Below are positions 10,015 to 18,753 of a stretch of DNA of 59,972 bases, piece after piece (the stretch's first letter is position 1; every line of letters starts with the position of its first letter). Position numbers and translations under genes: made by a program. This stretch comes from Aquiflexum sp. TKW24L. GTDB lineage: Bacteria; Bacteroidota; Bacteroidia; Cytophagales; Cyclobacteriaceae. The notes beneath the pieces were generated by a model. That model made no database searches. It saw only the letters and a list, made by a program, of their open reading frames with translations, and had not been told where the DNA came from. The stretch covers positions 1 to 59,972 of the forward strand of contig NZ_JAMFLG010000029.1 of NCBI RefSeq assembly GCF_023502205.1. The letters run 5' to 3'.

Positions 10015-11247
10015 ATGGAAGCTGAAGAGATCAAGTACCTCATTTTGGGGATTCTTGTTTTAGGGTTTTTGGCTGAAAAATTTCTCAGCTACCTCAACAT
10101 CAAAAGACCTGTTCCTGCTATTCCGATAACTCTCGACCAATACATCAGTCAGCAAAAGCTTCTTGAATCCAAATCCTATCAATGGGCAAACTTCCGATTT
10201 GGACTTCTGACCAATTCGACTGTTTTCATTTTGACAATTGCTTTTATTTATTTCGGAGTTTTCGGGTGGCTCGATACATTTTTGAAAGTATATATCTCCC
10301 ATCCAATTTTACTTTCTATCATATATTTTGGAGTTGTTTTCATTGGATCAGATTTGATGTCCTTACCTTTTGATTACTATCATACATTCGTGATTGAAGA
10401 AAAATTCGGATTCAACAAATCAACCAAAAAAACTTACTTCTCTGATAAAATTAAAGGTTACATCATATCTATTGCTATCGGGGGAATATTACTAGGGATA
10501 CTTTTATGGTTGATCCATCAGATGGGGAAAGACTTTTGGTGGCAGTTTTGGATTATCTCAGCGGTTTTTATGGTAGTTGTCAATATGTTTTATACTGCCT
10601 GGTTTCTTCCGCTTTTCAATAAACTTACCCCACTTGAAGAGGGAGAACTCAAAAACAGCATTGTCAGGTATGCAAAATCTGTTGATTTCCCTTTGGACAA
10701 TATCTTGGTCATGGATGGCAGCAAACGCTCAGCAAAAGCAAATGCATTCTTCTCGGGTTTTGGAAAAAGAAAAAAGGTAGTCCTTTTTGATACACTTATC
10801 GACCAACATACTCCAGATGAGCTGGTCGCGGTGCTTGCCCATGAAATCGGCCATTACAAGAAAAAGCACATCGTCTGGAGCATGGTGACTTCTGTGGTAC
10901 AGGTTGGAATTCTACTATTTATTTTGGCACAGTTTATACACAGTGGACAGATGAGTCTTGCTCTTGGTGGTACAGAGATGGCCATTCATCTGAATATCAT
11001 TGGGTTTACGATCCTTTTTTCGCCCATATCCAGCATTCTTGGAATAGGGATGAATATGATGAGCCGAAAAAATGAGTTTGAGGCAGACGCTTTTGCCAAG
11101 GAAACTTTTGATGGCAAACCTCTTGCGGAAGCCCTAAAAACCCTGTCCGTCAATAGCCTTAGCAATATCAATCCACATCCCTGGTATGTTTTTTTCAATT
11201 ACAGCCATCCCCCCCTGCTTGAAAGATTGGAAAGGCTGGAGAAGTAG
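10015..11247 (+). CDS. M48 family metallopeptidase, Ste24/CAAX protease 1-like
   Basis: About 410 residues, the usual size for Ste24-like integral membrane zinc proteases. Several membrane helices occur (about residues 8-25, 65-90, 98-118, 148-170, 178-200 and two after the active site). The zinc motif HEIGH lies at about residues 276-280, preceded by LVAVLA, and a downstream NEFEAD supplies the third ligand Glu. The substrate in bacteria is generally unclear; membrane-protein quality control is the common suggestion. A GTG at 10012 directly follows the stop of the PorP/SprF gene; the ATG at 10015 is preferred. The two genes are almost certainly one transcript. Confidence 0.92.
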   Translation: MEAEEIKYLILGILVLGFLAEKFLSYLNIKRPVPAIPITLDQYISQQKLLESKSYQWANFRFGLLTNSTVFILTIAFIYFGVFGWLDTFLKVYISHPILLSIIYFGVVFIGSDLMSLPFDYYHTFVIEEKFGFNKSTKKTYFSDKIKGYIISIAIGGILLGILLWLIHQMGKDFWWQFWIISAVFMVVVNMFYTAWFLPLFNKLTPLEEGELKNSIVRYAKSVDFPLDNILVMDGSKRSAKANAFFSGFGKRKKVVLFDTLIDQHTPDELVAVLAHEIGHYKKKHIVWSMVTSVVQVGILLFILAQFIHSGQMSLALGGTEMAIHLNIIGFTILFSPISSILGIGMNMMSRKNEFEADAFAKETFDGKPLAEALKTLSVNSLSNINPHPWYVFFNYSHPPLLERLERLEK

Positions 11248-11249
11248 AG

Positions 11250-11440
11250 ATGTAGAGTGTCCGATGACCGATGACCGATGTTGCGTCCTTTTTTGGAGCC
11301 ACATTATTTCTTTTCTATAACATCTCTATCGGTATTTATTTTTTCAATTTTGCAATCTTCACAATTTTTCCAATTTTGTAATTTTCCAATCTTCACAATC
11401 TTCCAATTTTGTAATCTTCCAATTCTCCCTACTTTCTATT
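11250..11440. repeat. Degenerate intergenic word repeats (CCGATGA and ATTTTCCAATCTTC types)
   Basis: The spacer first shows GACCGATG twice in tandem (about 11262-11280). From about 11338 to 11428 it is filled by variants of CAATTTTGTAATCTTCC. The reverse complement of the same words occurs at about 23013-23060. There is no coding potential in either strand. Function unknown. Confidence 0.6.
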
Positions 11441-11472
11441 AACTTCAAGGATTGTCCCAAAATACTGTTCCT

Positions 11473-12336
11473 ATGCAAGACCTATCGCTGATTCACAATC
11501 CCATTTCAGGACTATTCCACTATCCAAAAACCAAGGAAGATTGGGAACCATATCTCCTCAGCAAAGAGCAGGTTGATTTTTTTCATGAACAAGGTTACCT
11601 CAGTGGCATCAAACTCCTCGATGAAAAACAGATTGAAACTCTCAAAATAGAACTTGAAGAAGTAGCGGATCCAAAGCATCCACAACACCACCTTTTTCAT
11701 GAATTTCACAGCAATGAATCGGATGATCCCAATACGGTTTTGTTTCACTCTTTGGGACATTGGAGGATTTCCAAAGCTTTTCATGATGTGATCTGGAATC
11801 CGGCTTTTGTCATGGCAGCGAGTCAGCTTCTTGGCAATCAGAAAGTCAGGTTTTGGCATGACCAATTGTTTTGCAAACCTGCCCATCATGGCGGTGTAGT
11901 GGCTTGGCATCAGGATTATTCCTACTGGACCCGCACGATCAAAATGCAGCACCTTACCTGTTGGTGTGGACTTGATGAAGCTACTACCGAAAACGGCTGC
12001 CTCTATTATGTTCCGGGAAGCCACAAATGGGGCCTGTTGGAAAAACCTGCCCTTGCAGGCAAAATGGACGGATTGATGGAGTTTATGACTGAAGAACAAA
12101 AAGCAGCATTCAAACCTGTCGCCATCGAACTTAAGGCTGGATATGGAACATTCCACCATCCGCTGATGGTACACGGAAGCTATGAAAACCGCTCCCCGCG
12201 AAGCCGAAGGGCTTTTGTTTTGAATGTATTTGCCGACGGCACCATCTCCAATACGGATGACGAGTTGCTCAAAGGTGTACCCGTAATAGCAAAAGGCCAT
12301 AAAATGGAAGGGCAGTTTTTTCCATTGCTAAATTGA
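11473..12336 (+). CDS. Phytanoyl-CoA dioxygenase (PhyH) family protein
   Basis: 287 residues from the ATG at 11473; a TTG at 11452 would add seven residues. The PhyH jelly-roll is evident: WHQDYSYW supplies the HxD iron ligands (about H146 and D148), and 'PLMVHGSYENRSPRSRRAF' supplies the distal His (about H234) and the 2-oxoglutarate-binding Arg. These Fe(II)/2-oxoglutarate oxygenases hydroxylate varied small molecules; the substrate cannot be told here. There is no signal peptide, so it is cytosolic. It stands alone, with repeat-rich DNA upstream and 240 bp of plain spacer downstream. Confidence 0.88.
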   Translation: MQDLSLIHNPISGLFHYPKTKEDWEPYLLSKEQVDFFHEQGYLSGIKLLDEKQIETLKIELEEVADPKHPQHHLFHEFHSNESDDPNTVLFHSLGHWRISKAFHDVIWNPAFVMAASQLLGNQKVRFWHDQLFCKPAHHGGVVAWHQDYSYWTRTIKMQHLTCWCGLDEATTENGCLYYVPGSHKWGLLEKPALAGKMDGLMEFMTEEQKAAFKPVAIELKAGYGTFHHPLMVHGSYENRSPRSRRAFVLNVFADGTISNTDDELLKGVPVIAKGHKMEGQFFPLLN

Positions 12337-12580
12337 AAATCCACCTCACTTATTAAGCTACTCCTGACTATTATATATCTCAAATACAAGTATTTCCTGT
12401 CTCCGGAGAGAAAATTTTCATTTATAAATCTGGTGTGGGAAATCGGTAAAATTGCTGACAACTATTAAATCTATAATAGCCGTGAATTTTATATCATTTG
12501 TGAAAGGTCTTGTAACACAATGAGTTCATAGGTAGGGTAATTTTGGTGTAGAGTTTTTATCAACCTAAACCCAAGAAAAT

Positions 12581-12913
12581 ATGAACCGGCAAATAAATGA
12601 AAACCAAAATCCTCAAAATGAAGATAGGCCTAATCAGCAAAGTTCAACCCAGAGAACCAATCAAGAAAGGGGAAGATACGATTTGAATCCAACCGATCGC
12701 GATGAGAAAGGAATAGATCGTGAATTTGATCTTGATGAAGAAAAGGAAGAAAAACTTAAAGTTACTTCTAAAACCACGGACCCTGCTAAAGACAAACATG
12801 AAGACGAAGAAAATCCCGAAATAGAGCTACCGCCAAATGAGGATCCAAACGTAAATGCTGAAAATGAAAACCAGAAGGAAAAAACCGGCACCATGAGACC
12901 AATTGGTCATTAA
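12581..12913 (+). CDS. Disordered acidic hydrophilic protein, unknown function
   Basis: 110 residues, with no hydrophobic segment and a composition dominated by Asn, Gln, Glu, Asp, Lys and Pro. The N-terminal half is Gln/Asn/Arg-rich; the rest alternates acidic and basic stretches (DEEKEEKLK, KHEDEENPEIELPP). Such proteins are intrinsically disordered and often stress-related, but no family is recognised. The frame is clean, the ATG follows a purine-rich stretch, and TAATTTTG at 12538-12545 matches the -7 consensus. A 39-residue membrane peptide gene follows 21 bp downstream and probably shares the transcript. Confidence 0.6.
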   Translation: MNRQINENQNPQNEDRPNQQSSTQRTNQERGRYDLNPTDRDEKGIDREFDLDEEKEEKLKVTSKTTDPAKDKHEDEENPEIELPPNEDPNVNAENENQKEKTGTMRPIGH

Positions 12914-12934
12914 AACAAACACGAAAAATATCTT

Positions 12935-13054
12935 ATGAACAACCTGTTTAAAACATTGATCGCCGGCTATGGTGCAAAAAAATTAGGTGGCGGATGTATC
13001 AGCACCATCATTGTATTTGTTATCATTTACTTTTTGTTAGGTCAGTGCAGCTAG
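12935..13054 (+). CDS. Small single-span membrane peptide, 39 residues
   Basis: ATG at 12935, TAG at 13052-13054. The product begins MNNLFKTLIAGYGAKKLGGG, followed by one strong transmembrane helix (about residues 21-36, STIIVFVIIYFLLG) and a C-terminal QCS. A Gly-rich amphipathic N-terminus plus one helix is typical of small bacterial membrane proteins. Support: it lies 21 bp after the disordered protein gene, and a strong terminator follows at 13113. Function unknown; no homologue can be named with certainty. Confidence 0.6.
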   Translation: MNNLFKTLIAGYGAKKLGGGCISTIIVFVIIYFLLGQCS

Positions 13055-13112
13055 CTCAATCAAGAGGAAAAGACAAAAGGGACATATACTGCTTGTAAAA
13101 TCTTCTAACCCA

Positions 13113-13148
13113 AAAACCGTCAGCCTCATCACTGACGGTTTTTTTTTA
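13113..13148 (+). terminator. Rho-independent terminator, probably bidirectional
   Basis: A 10-bp stem AAACCGTCAG / CTGACGGTTT with an 8-nt loop is followed by nine or more T on plus, and preceded by five A so that it can also act on minus. It sits between the convergent small-peptide gene and the first GMC gene. Confidence 0.85.
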
Positions 13149-13208
13149 TTTCCTTCTAAATCTAAAGACAATCACCTTCCATCAATGGAATTTTCTTTCC
13201 ATACATAC

Positions 13209-14903
13209 TTACAAATTCCCTTTATTCAATTCCTCCACCGCATGGTTTGCGGCACGGGCAGTAAAAGCCATAAACATCAGCGTAGGATTTTGCGTGCTTG
13301 TACTCGTAAAGCTGGCTCCGTCTGTCACGAATACATTTTTGCAGGTATGCAGCTGATTCCATTCATTCAATAAAGAGGTCATTGGATCTCTGCCCATGCG
13401 GACACCACCCATCTCATGGATATCCGATCCAGGAGGTGCTTTGCTGTCTTCAACTTTGATGTCCGTAAATCCGGCTTTTTCAAACATAGCCTGTTGCTGC
13501 TGTAGGAAATCAGCCGTCATCTTGTCGTCATTTTCAGTCCATTCGACAGAGAGGATTATTTTCGGGATACCGTATTTGTCTTTTTCTTCTGTGCTGAGTC
13601 GGATATGGTTGGTTTCGATGGGAATGGTTTCTCCCTGCATCCAAGCCGACATGCGCCAAGTACCATGTTTTTGATTAAGCAGACTGTCCCGAAGGTCGTG
13701 GCCAATGCCGCTTGTATCCGAACCGAGACCTCTTCCTCCTGCCATCCCGATAGAATAGCCTCGGAGAAAGTTTGTATCCTGTCGGAAAACATTCCTGAAC
13801 CTCGGCACATAAGCATGACCTGCATGCCTGCCGTCGGTAGCTTTGTCTGCAAATCCCTCATAGGTCGCATTTCCTTTTCCTCTATAGTTATGACAAGCAA
13901 GGAACTTGCCCATCAAACCGTTGTCATTTCCGATCCCATTTGGAAACCTAGATGATTTGGAGTTGAGCAAAATGGCATTGCTGGCGATGGTCGATGCATT
14001 GACAAAGATGATCTTGGCATAAAATTCCATTGAATCAACCGTATTCCTGTCAATGATTCTCACGCCTGAGGCTTTTCCATTTGCTTCATCATAGATAATG
14101 GATTCTACTACCGAGTCAGGACGGATAGTCAAGTTTCCGGTCTTTTCTGCCCAAGGCAAAGTAGAAGCATTGGCAGAAAAATAACCTCCATATACACAAC
14201 CTCGGTTACACATTCCCTGATTTTGACACTTGTAGCGTCCCTGCTTTTGGTGAATTTCCTGTGGGTCCGTGAGGTGTGCACACCTGCCTTGAATCAGGTG
14301 TCGGTCACCGTAATTTTGCTTTAGCTGTTCTTTATAATATTGCTCGATACAATTCAACTCAAATCCCGGCTGCACGATGGAATCAGGTAATTCAGGCAAT
14401 CCATCCCTGCCTCCGGCAATTCCTGCAAATGTCTCTACATAATCCAGCCATGGCTCGAGGTCCTTGTATCTGACAGGCCAATCAACCGCAAAGCCATCCC
14501 GCGCAGGACCTTCGAAATCATAGTCAGACCAGCGCTGTGTTGCCCTTGCCCAAAGCAACGACTTACCTCCGACATGGTATCCACGAAACCATCGGAAGGG
14601 TTTTTCTTCAATAATCGGTTGCTCATCTTCGGCCAAAGCCCAATGCATGGTCTCTTCTCTCGCCCACCTTGCGGCACCGATTCCGGATCGCTTATCCACA
14701 GGCACTGCACCGCGGAACTCAAACTCCCAAGGTGCTTTGGAGGCGGTGGGGTAATCTTCCACATGACGGACCATCCTGCCCCTTTCGAGCACAAGAGTCT
14801 TTAGTCCTTTTTCTGTGAGTTCCTTTGCTGCCCAGCCTCCGCTGGCACCTGAACCAATCACGATCGCATCATAGGTGCGCTTATCTTTTGAATCCTGTAA
14901 CAT
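13209..14903 (-). CDS. GMC family FAD oxidoreductase with 3Fe-4S-type Cys motif (first copy)
   Basis: 564 residues from the ATG at 14903; the frame is open further upstream but would overlap the preceding gene. The FAD-binding motif is VIGSGASGGWAAKEL (about residues 15-29). A CX5CX3C motif (about C226, C232, C236) matches the spacing known for the 3Fe-4S site of Burkholderia FAD glucose dehydrogenase. The C-terminal active-site segment has HEMGGVRMG and TQNPTL, giving the His and Asn of the GMC family. Expected role: oxidation of a sugar or glycoside, with electrons passed through the cluster to a cytochrome. The small-subunit gene lies 11 bp upstream, so the pair is an operon and export probably rides on that subunit's signal. 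Paralogue at 26789-28468. Confidence 0.92.
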   Translation of the reverse strand: MLQDSKDKRTYDAIVIGSGASGGWAAKELTEKGLKTLVLERGRMVRHVEDYPTASKAPWEFEFRGAVPVDKRSGIGAARWAREETMHWALAEDEQPIIEEKPFRWFRGYHVGGKSLLWARATQRWSDYDFEGPARDGFAVDWPVRYKDLEPWLDYVETFAGIAGGRDGLPELPDSIVQPGFELNCIEQYYKEQLKQNYGDRHLIQGRCAHLTDPQEIHQKQGRYKCQNQGMCNRGCVYGGYFSANASTLPWAEKTGNLTIRPDSVVESIIYDEANGKASGVRIIDRNTVDSMEFYAKIIFVNASTIASNAILLNSKSSRFPNGIGNDNGLMGKFLACHNYRGKGNATYEGFADKATDGRHAGHAYVPRFRNVFRQDTNFLRGYSIGMAGGRGLGSDTSGIGHDLRDSLLNQKHGTWRMSAWMQGETIPIETNHIRLSTEEKDKYGIPKIILSVEWTENDDKMTADFLQQQQAMFEKAGFTDIKVEDSKAPPGSDIHEMGGVRMGRDPMTSLLNEWNQLHTCKNVFVTDGASFTSTSTQNPTLMFMAFTARAANHAVEELNKGNL

Positions 14904-14914
14904 GTCTCTTGGGT

Positions 14915-15472
14915 TTAAGCTTGGGAAGGAACATCGACACAACCATTGAAATAACCCGGAGCTACCTTGTAGCCGCGGTAATCAGCCATCACCTCTTTGA
15001 CTGTGGTGAATCCTGTGATGGTCTGTGATTTTATAAGGTCAAAAAACTTTTTCTCCTCCTCATTTTCTGAGGAAGCAAAGGAAAGTAAAAGTCCTTCTCG
15101 CTCTTCTTGGGAAGCTTTGTCAAAGGATTTTCCGAGGGTTGATTTTGACTTTACTGCGAGGGATGCCAACTGTGCTTTGATCATGTCCTGATCTTCCTTT
15201 TCGTAGCAATGCTCAAAAAGCCTGATCAAATACTTATCCGTGCCGGTACTCAGCGCACCTATGGGTTGTGCATCTGGTGTAGGAACTCTGGGTGGCAATC
15301 CTGCGGGAATGATCGTGTCGGCGATGGCAGTGATCAGTTGCTCTTCATCGAAAGAGAAAAAACCCTTGTGTGTCAACAGGTCCACGAGTTGCCATTTCCA
15401 GTCTACAAGGACTAGCCCTGCGATACCGACTGCTGTACCACCAAGGATTTTAAGCGATTTTCTTCTGTCCAT
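14915..15472 (-). CDS. Gluconate 2-dehydrogenase subunit 3 family protein (first copy)
   Basis: 185 residues from the ATG at 15472 (upstream ATG 15514 is less likely). It starts MDRRKSLKILGGTAVGIAGLV, a twin-arginine-type export signal. The remainder is the alpha-helical small-subunit fold (EEQLITAIADTIIPAG...P...TPDAQPIG). In FAD glucose dehydrogenases and glucoside 3-dehydrogenases such a subunit is needed for folding and for Tat export of the GMC partner, which lacks its own signal. The GMC gene follows 11 bp later. The divergent LytTR regulator gene starts 237 bp upstream. Confidence 0.88.
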   Translation of the reverse strand: MDRRKSLKILGGTAVGIAGLVLVDWKWQLVDLLTHKGFFSFDEEQLITAIADTIIPAGLPPRVPTPDAQPIGALSTGTDKYLIRLFEHCYEKEDQDMIKAQLASLAVKSKSTLGKSFDKASQEEREGLLLSFASSENEEEKKFFDLIKSQTITGFTTVKEVMADYRGYKVAPGYFNGCVDVPSQA

Positions 15473-15708
15473 AATTGTTATTTCGGGGTGCAATACTGCT
15501 GTAATATAGGGCATTGACTTTTAAAATAACAGCCTCGAAACCCCAAAATCTACCAATGGAAAATGAAAGGGATCGGTGGAGAATAAGAGAACAACCACCT
15601 TTAAAAGGTAGCGTAATTAGCTTTATAGAAAATTTACCTGAAATTTTTTGGTTGGTGTTTATTTTATAAACTTGATGATATTCTGTTGCTCAATATCAAA
15701 ATTTTAAA

Positions 15709-16545
15709 ATGAAACAGTTTTTTAAAAAAGGACTATTTGAATTTTCGTTGTGGAAACCAATCATTTTGTTGGGGTTTTTGGTCACCTGTATTTTGCTGAC
15801 AGTAGTGATTGATTTGATTGAATCCAGATTCCAAAACTCTGGCTTTTACATTTCCGAATCTTTGTTGTTTAGTTCATATTGGTGGATTTTCTTTCCGCTT
15901 TGGTATTTGCAATTACTTTTTGTGGAAGCCTCCAAAACCAAGTTTAAATTTGCACTGCTCATTATCATTCCGATCATCCTCCACCTTTTTGCTTTTCCGG
16001 GATTGGTATGGCTCATTTCTTCGGTCTTTTATAATCATACATTTAAGTTTGGCCAGACCTTTCAGTTTGGCCTTACCCAACATTTCTTCAAAGTTTTTAT
16101 TTTATATACCGTTCCAATTATTCTGTATTCCTTTTTTAAAGACAGATTGAACAATTTCCAAAGCCAATACAAATCAAAAATCAATGGTCAAAATGAATTT
16201 TTGACCAGTCTCACAATCAAGGAAGGAAACAAGCAACTTCATATTCCAACCCAGGAGGTTCTCTATTTTTCTGCCAATACTCCCTATGTCAATGTCTATT
16301 ATCAAGGGAGTAAATTCCTTTATAGCCAAACTTTAAAGTTCTTATCAGAAAAATTAGACAACAGGTCTTTTGTGAGGATTCACAAATCTGAGGTTGTGAA
16401 CTTATTTCATGTGCAATCTTATAAATCGCGACAAAACGGGGATTATGATGTAACGATGAGAGATGGAACTGTCCTGCGGTTAAGCAGGAATTTTGCAAAG
16501 GACTTCAAAGCCAAACTTGTACTCCTTACTCAGGATAAGCTATAA
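15709..16545 (+). CDS. Membrane-bound LytTR family transcriptional regulator
   Basis: 278 residues: four hydrophobic helices in the first half (about residues 17-36, 48-70, 80-104, 124-142), then a LytTR DNA-binding domain (about residues 163-275) with the signature 'VLYFSANTPYVNVYY', 'FVRIHKSEVVNL' and 'VLRLSRNFAKDF'. No receiver domain is present, so the signal is probably sensed in the membrane. It is divergent from the first GMC operon and 70 bp ahead of the intradiol dioxygenase gene; either could be its target, which is inference. Confidence 0.87.
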   Translation: MKQFFKKGLFEFSLWKPIILLGFLVTCILLTVVIDLIESRFQNSGFYISESLLFSSYWWIFFPLWYLQLLFVEASKTKFKFALLIIIPIILHLFAFPGLVWLISSVFYNHTFKFGQTFQFGLTQHFFKVFILYTVPIILYSFFKDRLNNFQSQYKSKINGQNEFLTSLTIKEGNKQLHIPTQEVLYFSANTPYVNVYYQGSKFLYSQTLKFLSEKLDNRSFVRIHKSEVVNLFHVQSYKSRQNGDYDVTMRDGTVLRLSRNFAKDFKAKLVLLTQDKL

Positions 16546-16615
16546 TTCCCTCCTGTTGTCGCTTTTGATTTGCAAACCAGGTTTTTAATGACTGATTTTT
16601 ACAGAAAAAAATCAA

Positions 16616-17827
16616 ATGAAAAAGGGTACACTTATTTGGATACTATTCTTGTTTATTGTTTTCGGTTGTAAAGGCCAAACTGGAAGTTCTGAACACAGAT
16701 CAAATCCAGGTCAAAAAAACGTTGTTGTCGGAGGTGGTTGTGACGGCTGTGAATTGATGTATATCGGCACCCCAAATAAAATAAGCTCTACGGATACCAG
16801 TGCCGGTTGGTACGAAGAAAAAGGACAAAAGCTTCTGTTGACAGGAACTGTTTTCCAACCAGAAGGTAAAATACCTGCTTCAAATGTAATCATCTATTAT
16901 TGGCATACCGACACCGAAGGATATTATACTGCGGACACCAAAACTGATCCAAAAGCCAAAAGTCATGGAAGGCTTAGAGGTTGGGTAAAATCCAATGAAA
17001 ACGGAAAATACAGCATCTACACGATCCGACCTGCCCCTTATCCCAATGAGGATATGCCTGCCCATATCCACCTTTCAATCAAAGAATCTGATATCAAAAA
17101 TGAGTACTATACCGATGATGTCGTTTTTGATGATGATCCGCTTTTGATTCCCTATTTGAAAAAGAATCCATCCGAAAACCGGGCAGGAAGTGGAAAAGTA
17201 AGAGTTCTTTTGAAAGGCAATTTGCAGATCGCCGAACATGACATCATTTTAGGATTGAATATCCCCAATTATCCGCAAAAGGATGTTTCGAACAAAAAGT
17301 CAGGATTAAACATTGGCGAGGACCAACCCTCTTTTATCCCATTCCACGCCTTTGGACCGGATAAGGGAAGCCAAGCCTGCCCTGTCTGCAAGTATGGAAG
17401 GTACCACGGGATCGTATTTTTCGTGGGAAATAATCCTGATTGGGATGACATCAAAAAATGGCTTGGGTTTTTAGAATTACAGAGCATGTCGAGACAAAAA
17501 TATCTCAAAGCTTATTTTGTATATGGAAATGAAAACGCATATAGCAAATCTAAAAGAGAAAATGAACTTGAAACCATTGGCAGAGAACTGAATCTTAAAA
17601 GGACTGCTTTGACTTTCGTTCCCTCCTTCAGTGATTCCAAAACAGAGGCTAACCTAAACAAGATCAATCCTGAAACAGAGAACACATTCATCATTTATAA
17701 GAACCGGAGGATTGTCGATAAGTACATTGACCTGAAAGCGAATTCAAAAAATTTTGCATTAATATCAAATTCCTTGGACAGATCTCGGGGAGATTTTTTT
17801 GATTTGGATGGAATGCCTCATAATTGA
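16616..17827 (+). CDS. Lipoprotein: intradiol ring-cleavage dioxygenase-like domain fused to thioredoxin-like domain
   Basis: 403 residues. A lipobox (IVFGC, Cys18) marks it as a lipoprotein. Residues about 40-222 form an intradiol dioxygenase-like beta-sandwich: YYWHTDTEGYYT, TIRPAPYP and PAHIHLSI give candidate iron ligands (Tyr near 103, Tyr142, His150 and His152). Residues about 240-400 look like a thioredoxin fold with CPVCKYG (Cys255, Cys258), often seen as an extra domain in Bacteroidota and Planctomycetes. The dioxygenase family cleaves catechols, but the exported location and the fusion leave the substrate open. It follows the LytTR gene by 70 bp on the same strand. Confidence 0.83.
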   Translation: MKKGTLIWILFLFIVFGCKGQTGSSEHRSNPGQKNVVVGGGCDGCELMYIGTPNKISSTDTSAGWYEEKGQKLLLTGTVFQPEGKIPASNVIIYYWHTDTEGYYTADTKTDPKAKSHGRLRGWVKSNENGKYSIYTIRPAPYPNEDMPAHIHLSIKESDIKNEYYTDDVVFDDDPLLIPYLKKNPSENRAGSGKVRVLLKGNLQIAEHDIILGLNIPNYPQKDVSNKKSGLNIGEDQPSFIPFHAFGPDKGSQACPVCKYGRYHGIVFFVGNNPDWDDIKKWLGFLELQSMSRQKYLKAYFVYGNENAYSKSKRENELETIGRELNLKRTALTFVPSFSDSKTEANLNKINPETENTFIIYKNRRIVDKYIDLKANSKNFALISNSLDRSRGDFFDLDGMPHN

Positions 17828-18001
17828 AAAATTCACAGATTCCATTAACTCAATATTTTCCCTTCAAAAACATGGTAATAAATTCAAAAATATTAATTGA
17901 ATTAAAAAATGACTTCGATAAACCCAAACCATAACTCTATAAAAGTGTCCCCATCGAATTTAAAAAACTACTTTTATACCTTCAACGTTTTATAAAGGTT
18001 T

Positions 18002-18688
18002 ATGAATAAGGTAACTGTTAGATTCATTTTGTTTTTGGGAATTGCTTTATTTTCCTGTCAAAATACGAATGAAAGATCTATACCTGTTTTGCAACCAATG
18101 CCTCAAGTTGAGGAATATTCGATCAGGGATTCTGTCCATTTTCTTCATGGTTATCCAGCTTTGGCTGAGGATTCATTGGTCAATGTAGTGATCGAAATCC
18201 CAACAGGAACTTTAGAAAAATGGGAAGTCAACAAAGAGAGCGGCCAGCTTGAATTACCCGAAATAGACGGTGTCAGGCGCATTGTAAATTATCTTGGCTA
18301 CCCAGGAAACTATGGTATGATTCCGCAAACCTTACAAGATCCTGCTGTGGGTGGAGATGGAGATCCCCTTGATATTTTGATTTTAGGACCGCCGCTAACC
18401 CGAGGAAACCTCGAAGAATGTCGTGTCATTGGAATTATCAGAATGCTGGATAATGGGGAATTGGATGACAAGTTGATCGCCTTGCCTGCAAAAGGATACC
18501 TTGAAAATATTCGCACTATAAAAGACCTAGAGGCGGAGTATCCGGGGATGATTACAATATTGACTATATGGTTTGAAAATTACAAAAGAAAAGGTCAGGT
18601 GGAAATCAAATCAATAGGTGAAAAAAAAGAGTCCTTTGAAGTTCTAAAGGAAGCCATTGCAGCATATCAGAAGAATAGGGATAATTGA
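18002..18688 (+). CDS. Inorganic diphosphatase with lipoprotein signal
   Basis: 228 residues. The N-terminus (MNKVTVRFILFLGIALFSCQ) carries a lipobox with Cys19, so the enzyme should be periplasmic or membrane-anchored. The catalytic domain has the family I pyrophosphatase landmarks: VVIEIPTGTLEKWE, YPGNYGMIPQT, the signature GDGDPLDILIL and the DDKLIALP block. Family I enzymes hydrolyse PPi to two Pi with Mg2+ and are normally cytosolic; an exported form is unusual. It is monocistronic by spacing (173 bp upstream) and followed by a UMF1 transporter 65 bp later. Confidence 0.9.
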   Translation: MNKVTVRFILFLGIALFSCQNTNERSIPVLQPMPQVEEYSIRDSVHFLHGYPALAEDSLVNVVIEIPTGTLEKWEVNKESGQLELPEIDGVRRIVNYLGYPGNYGMIPQTLQDPAVGGDGDPLDILILGPPLTRGNLEECRVIGIIRMLDNGELDDKLIALPAKGYLENIRTIKDLEAEYPGMITILTIWFENYKRKGQVEIKSIGEKKESFEVLKEAIAAYQKNRDN

Positions 18689-18753
18689 CAGCTATTTATT
18701 GGCCAAAATTCTTTTTATCTTCATAGGGTTCCATTACCCAATGACCTTGTCAG

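Noticed and set aside
11512-12300. 262-codon frame on minus under the PhyH gene
   Set aside because: Shadow of the real gene: no start region, no family features, and the plus frame holds the full PhyH motifs.
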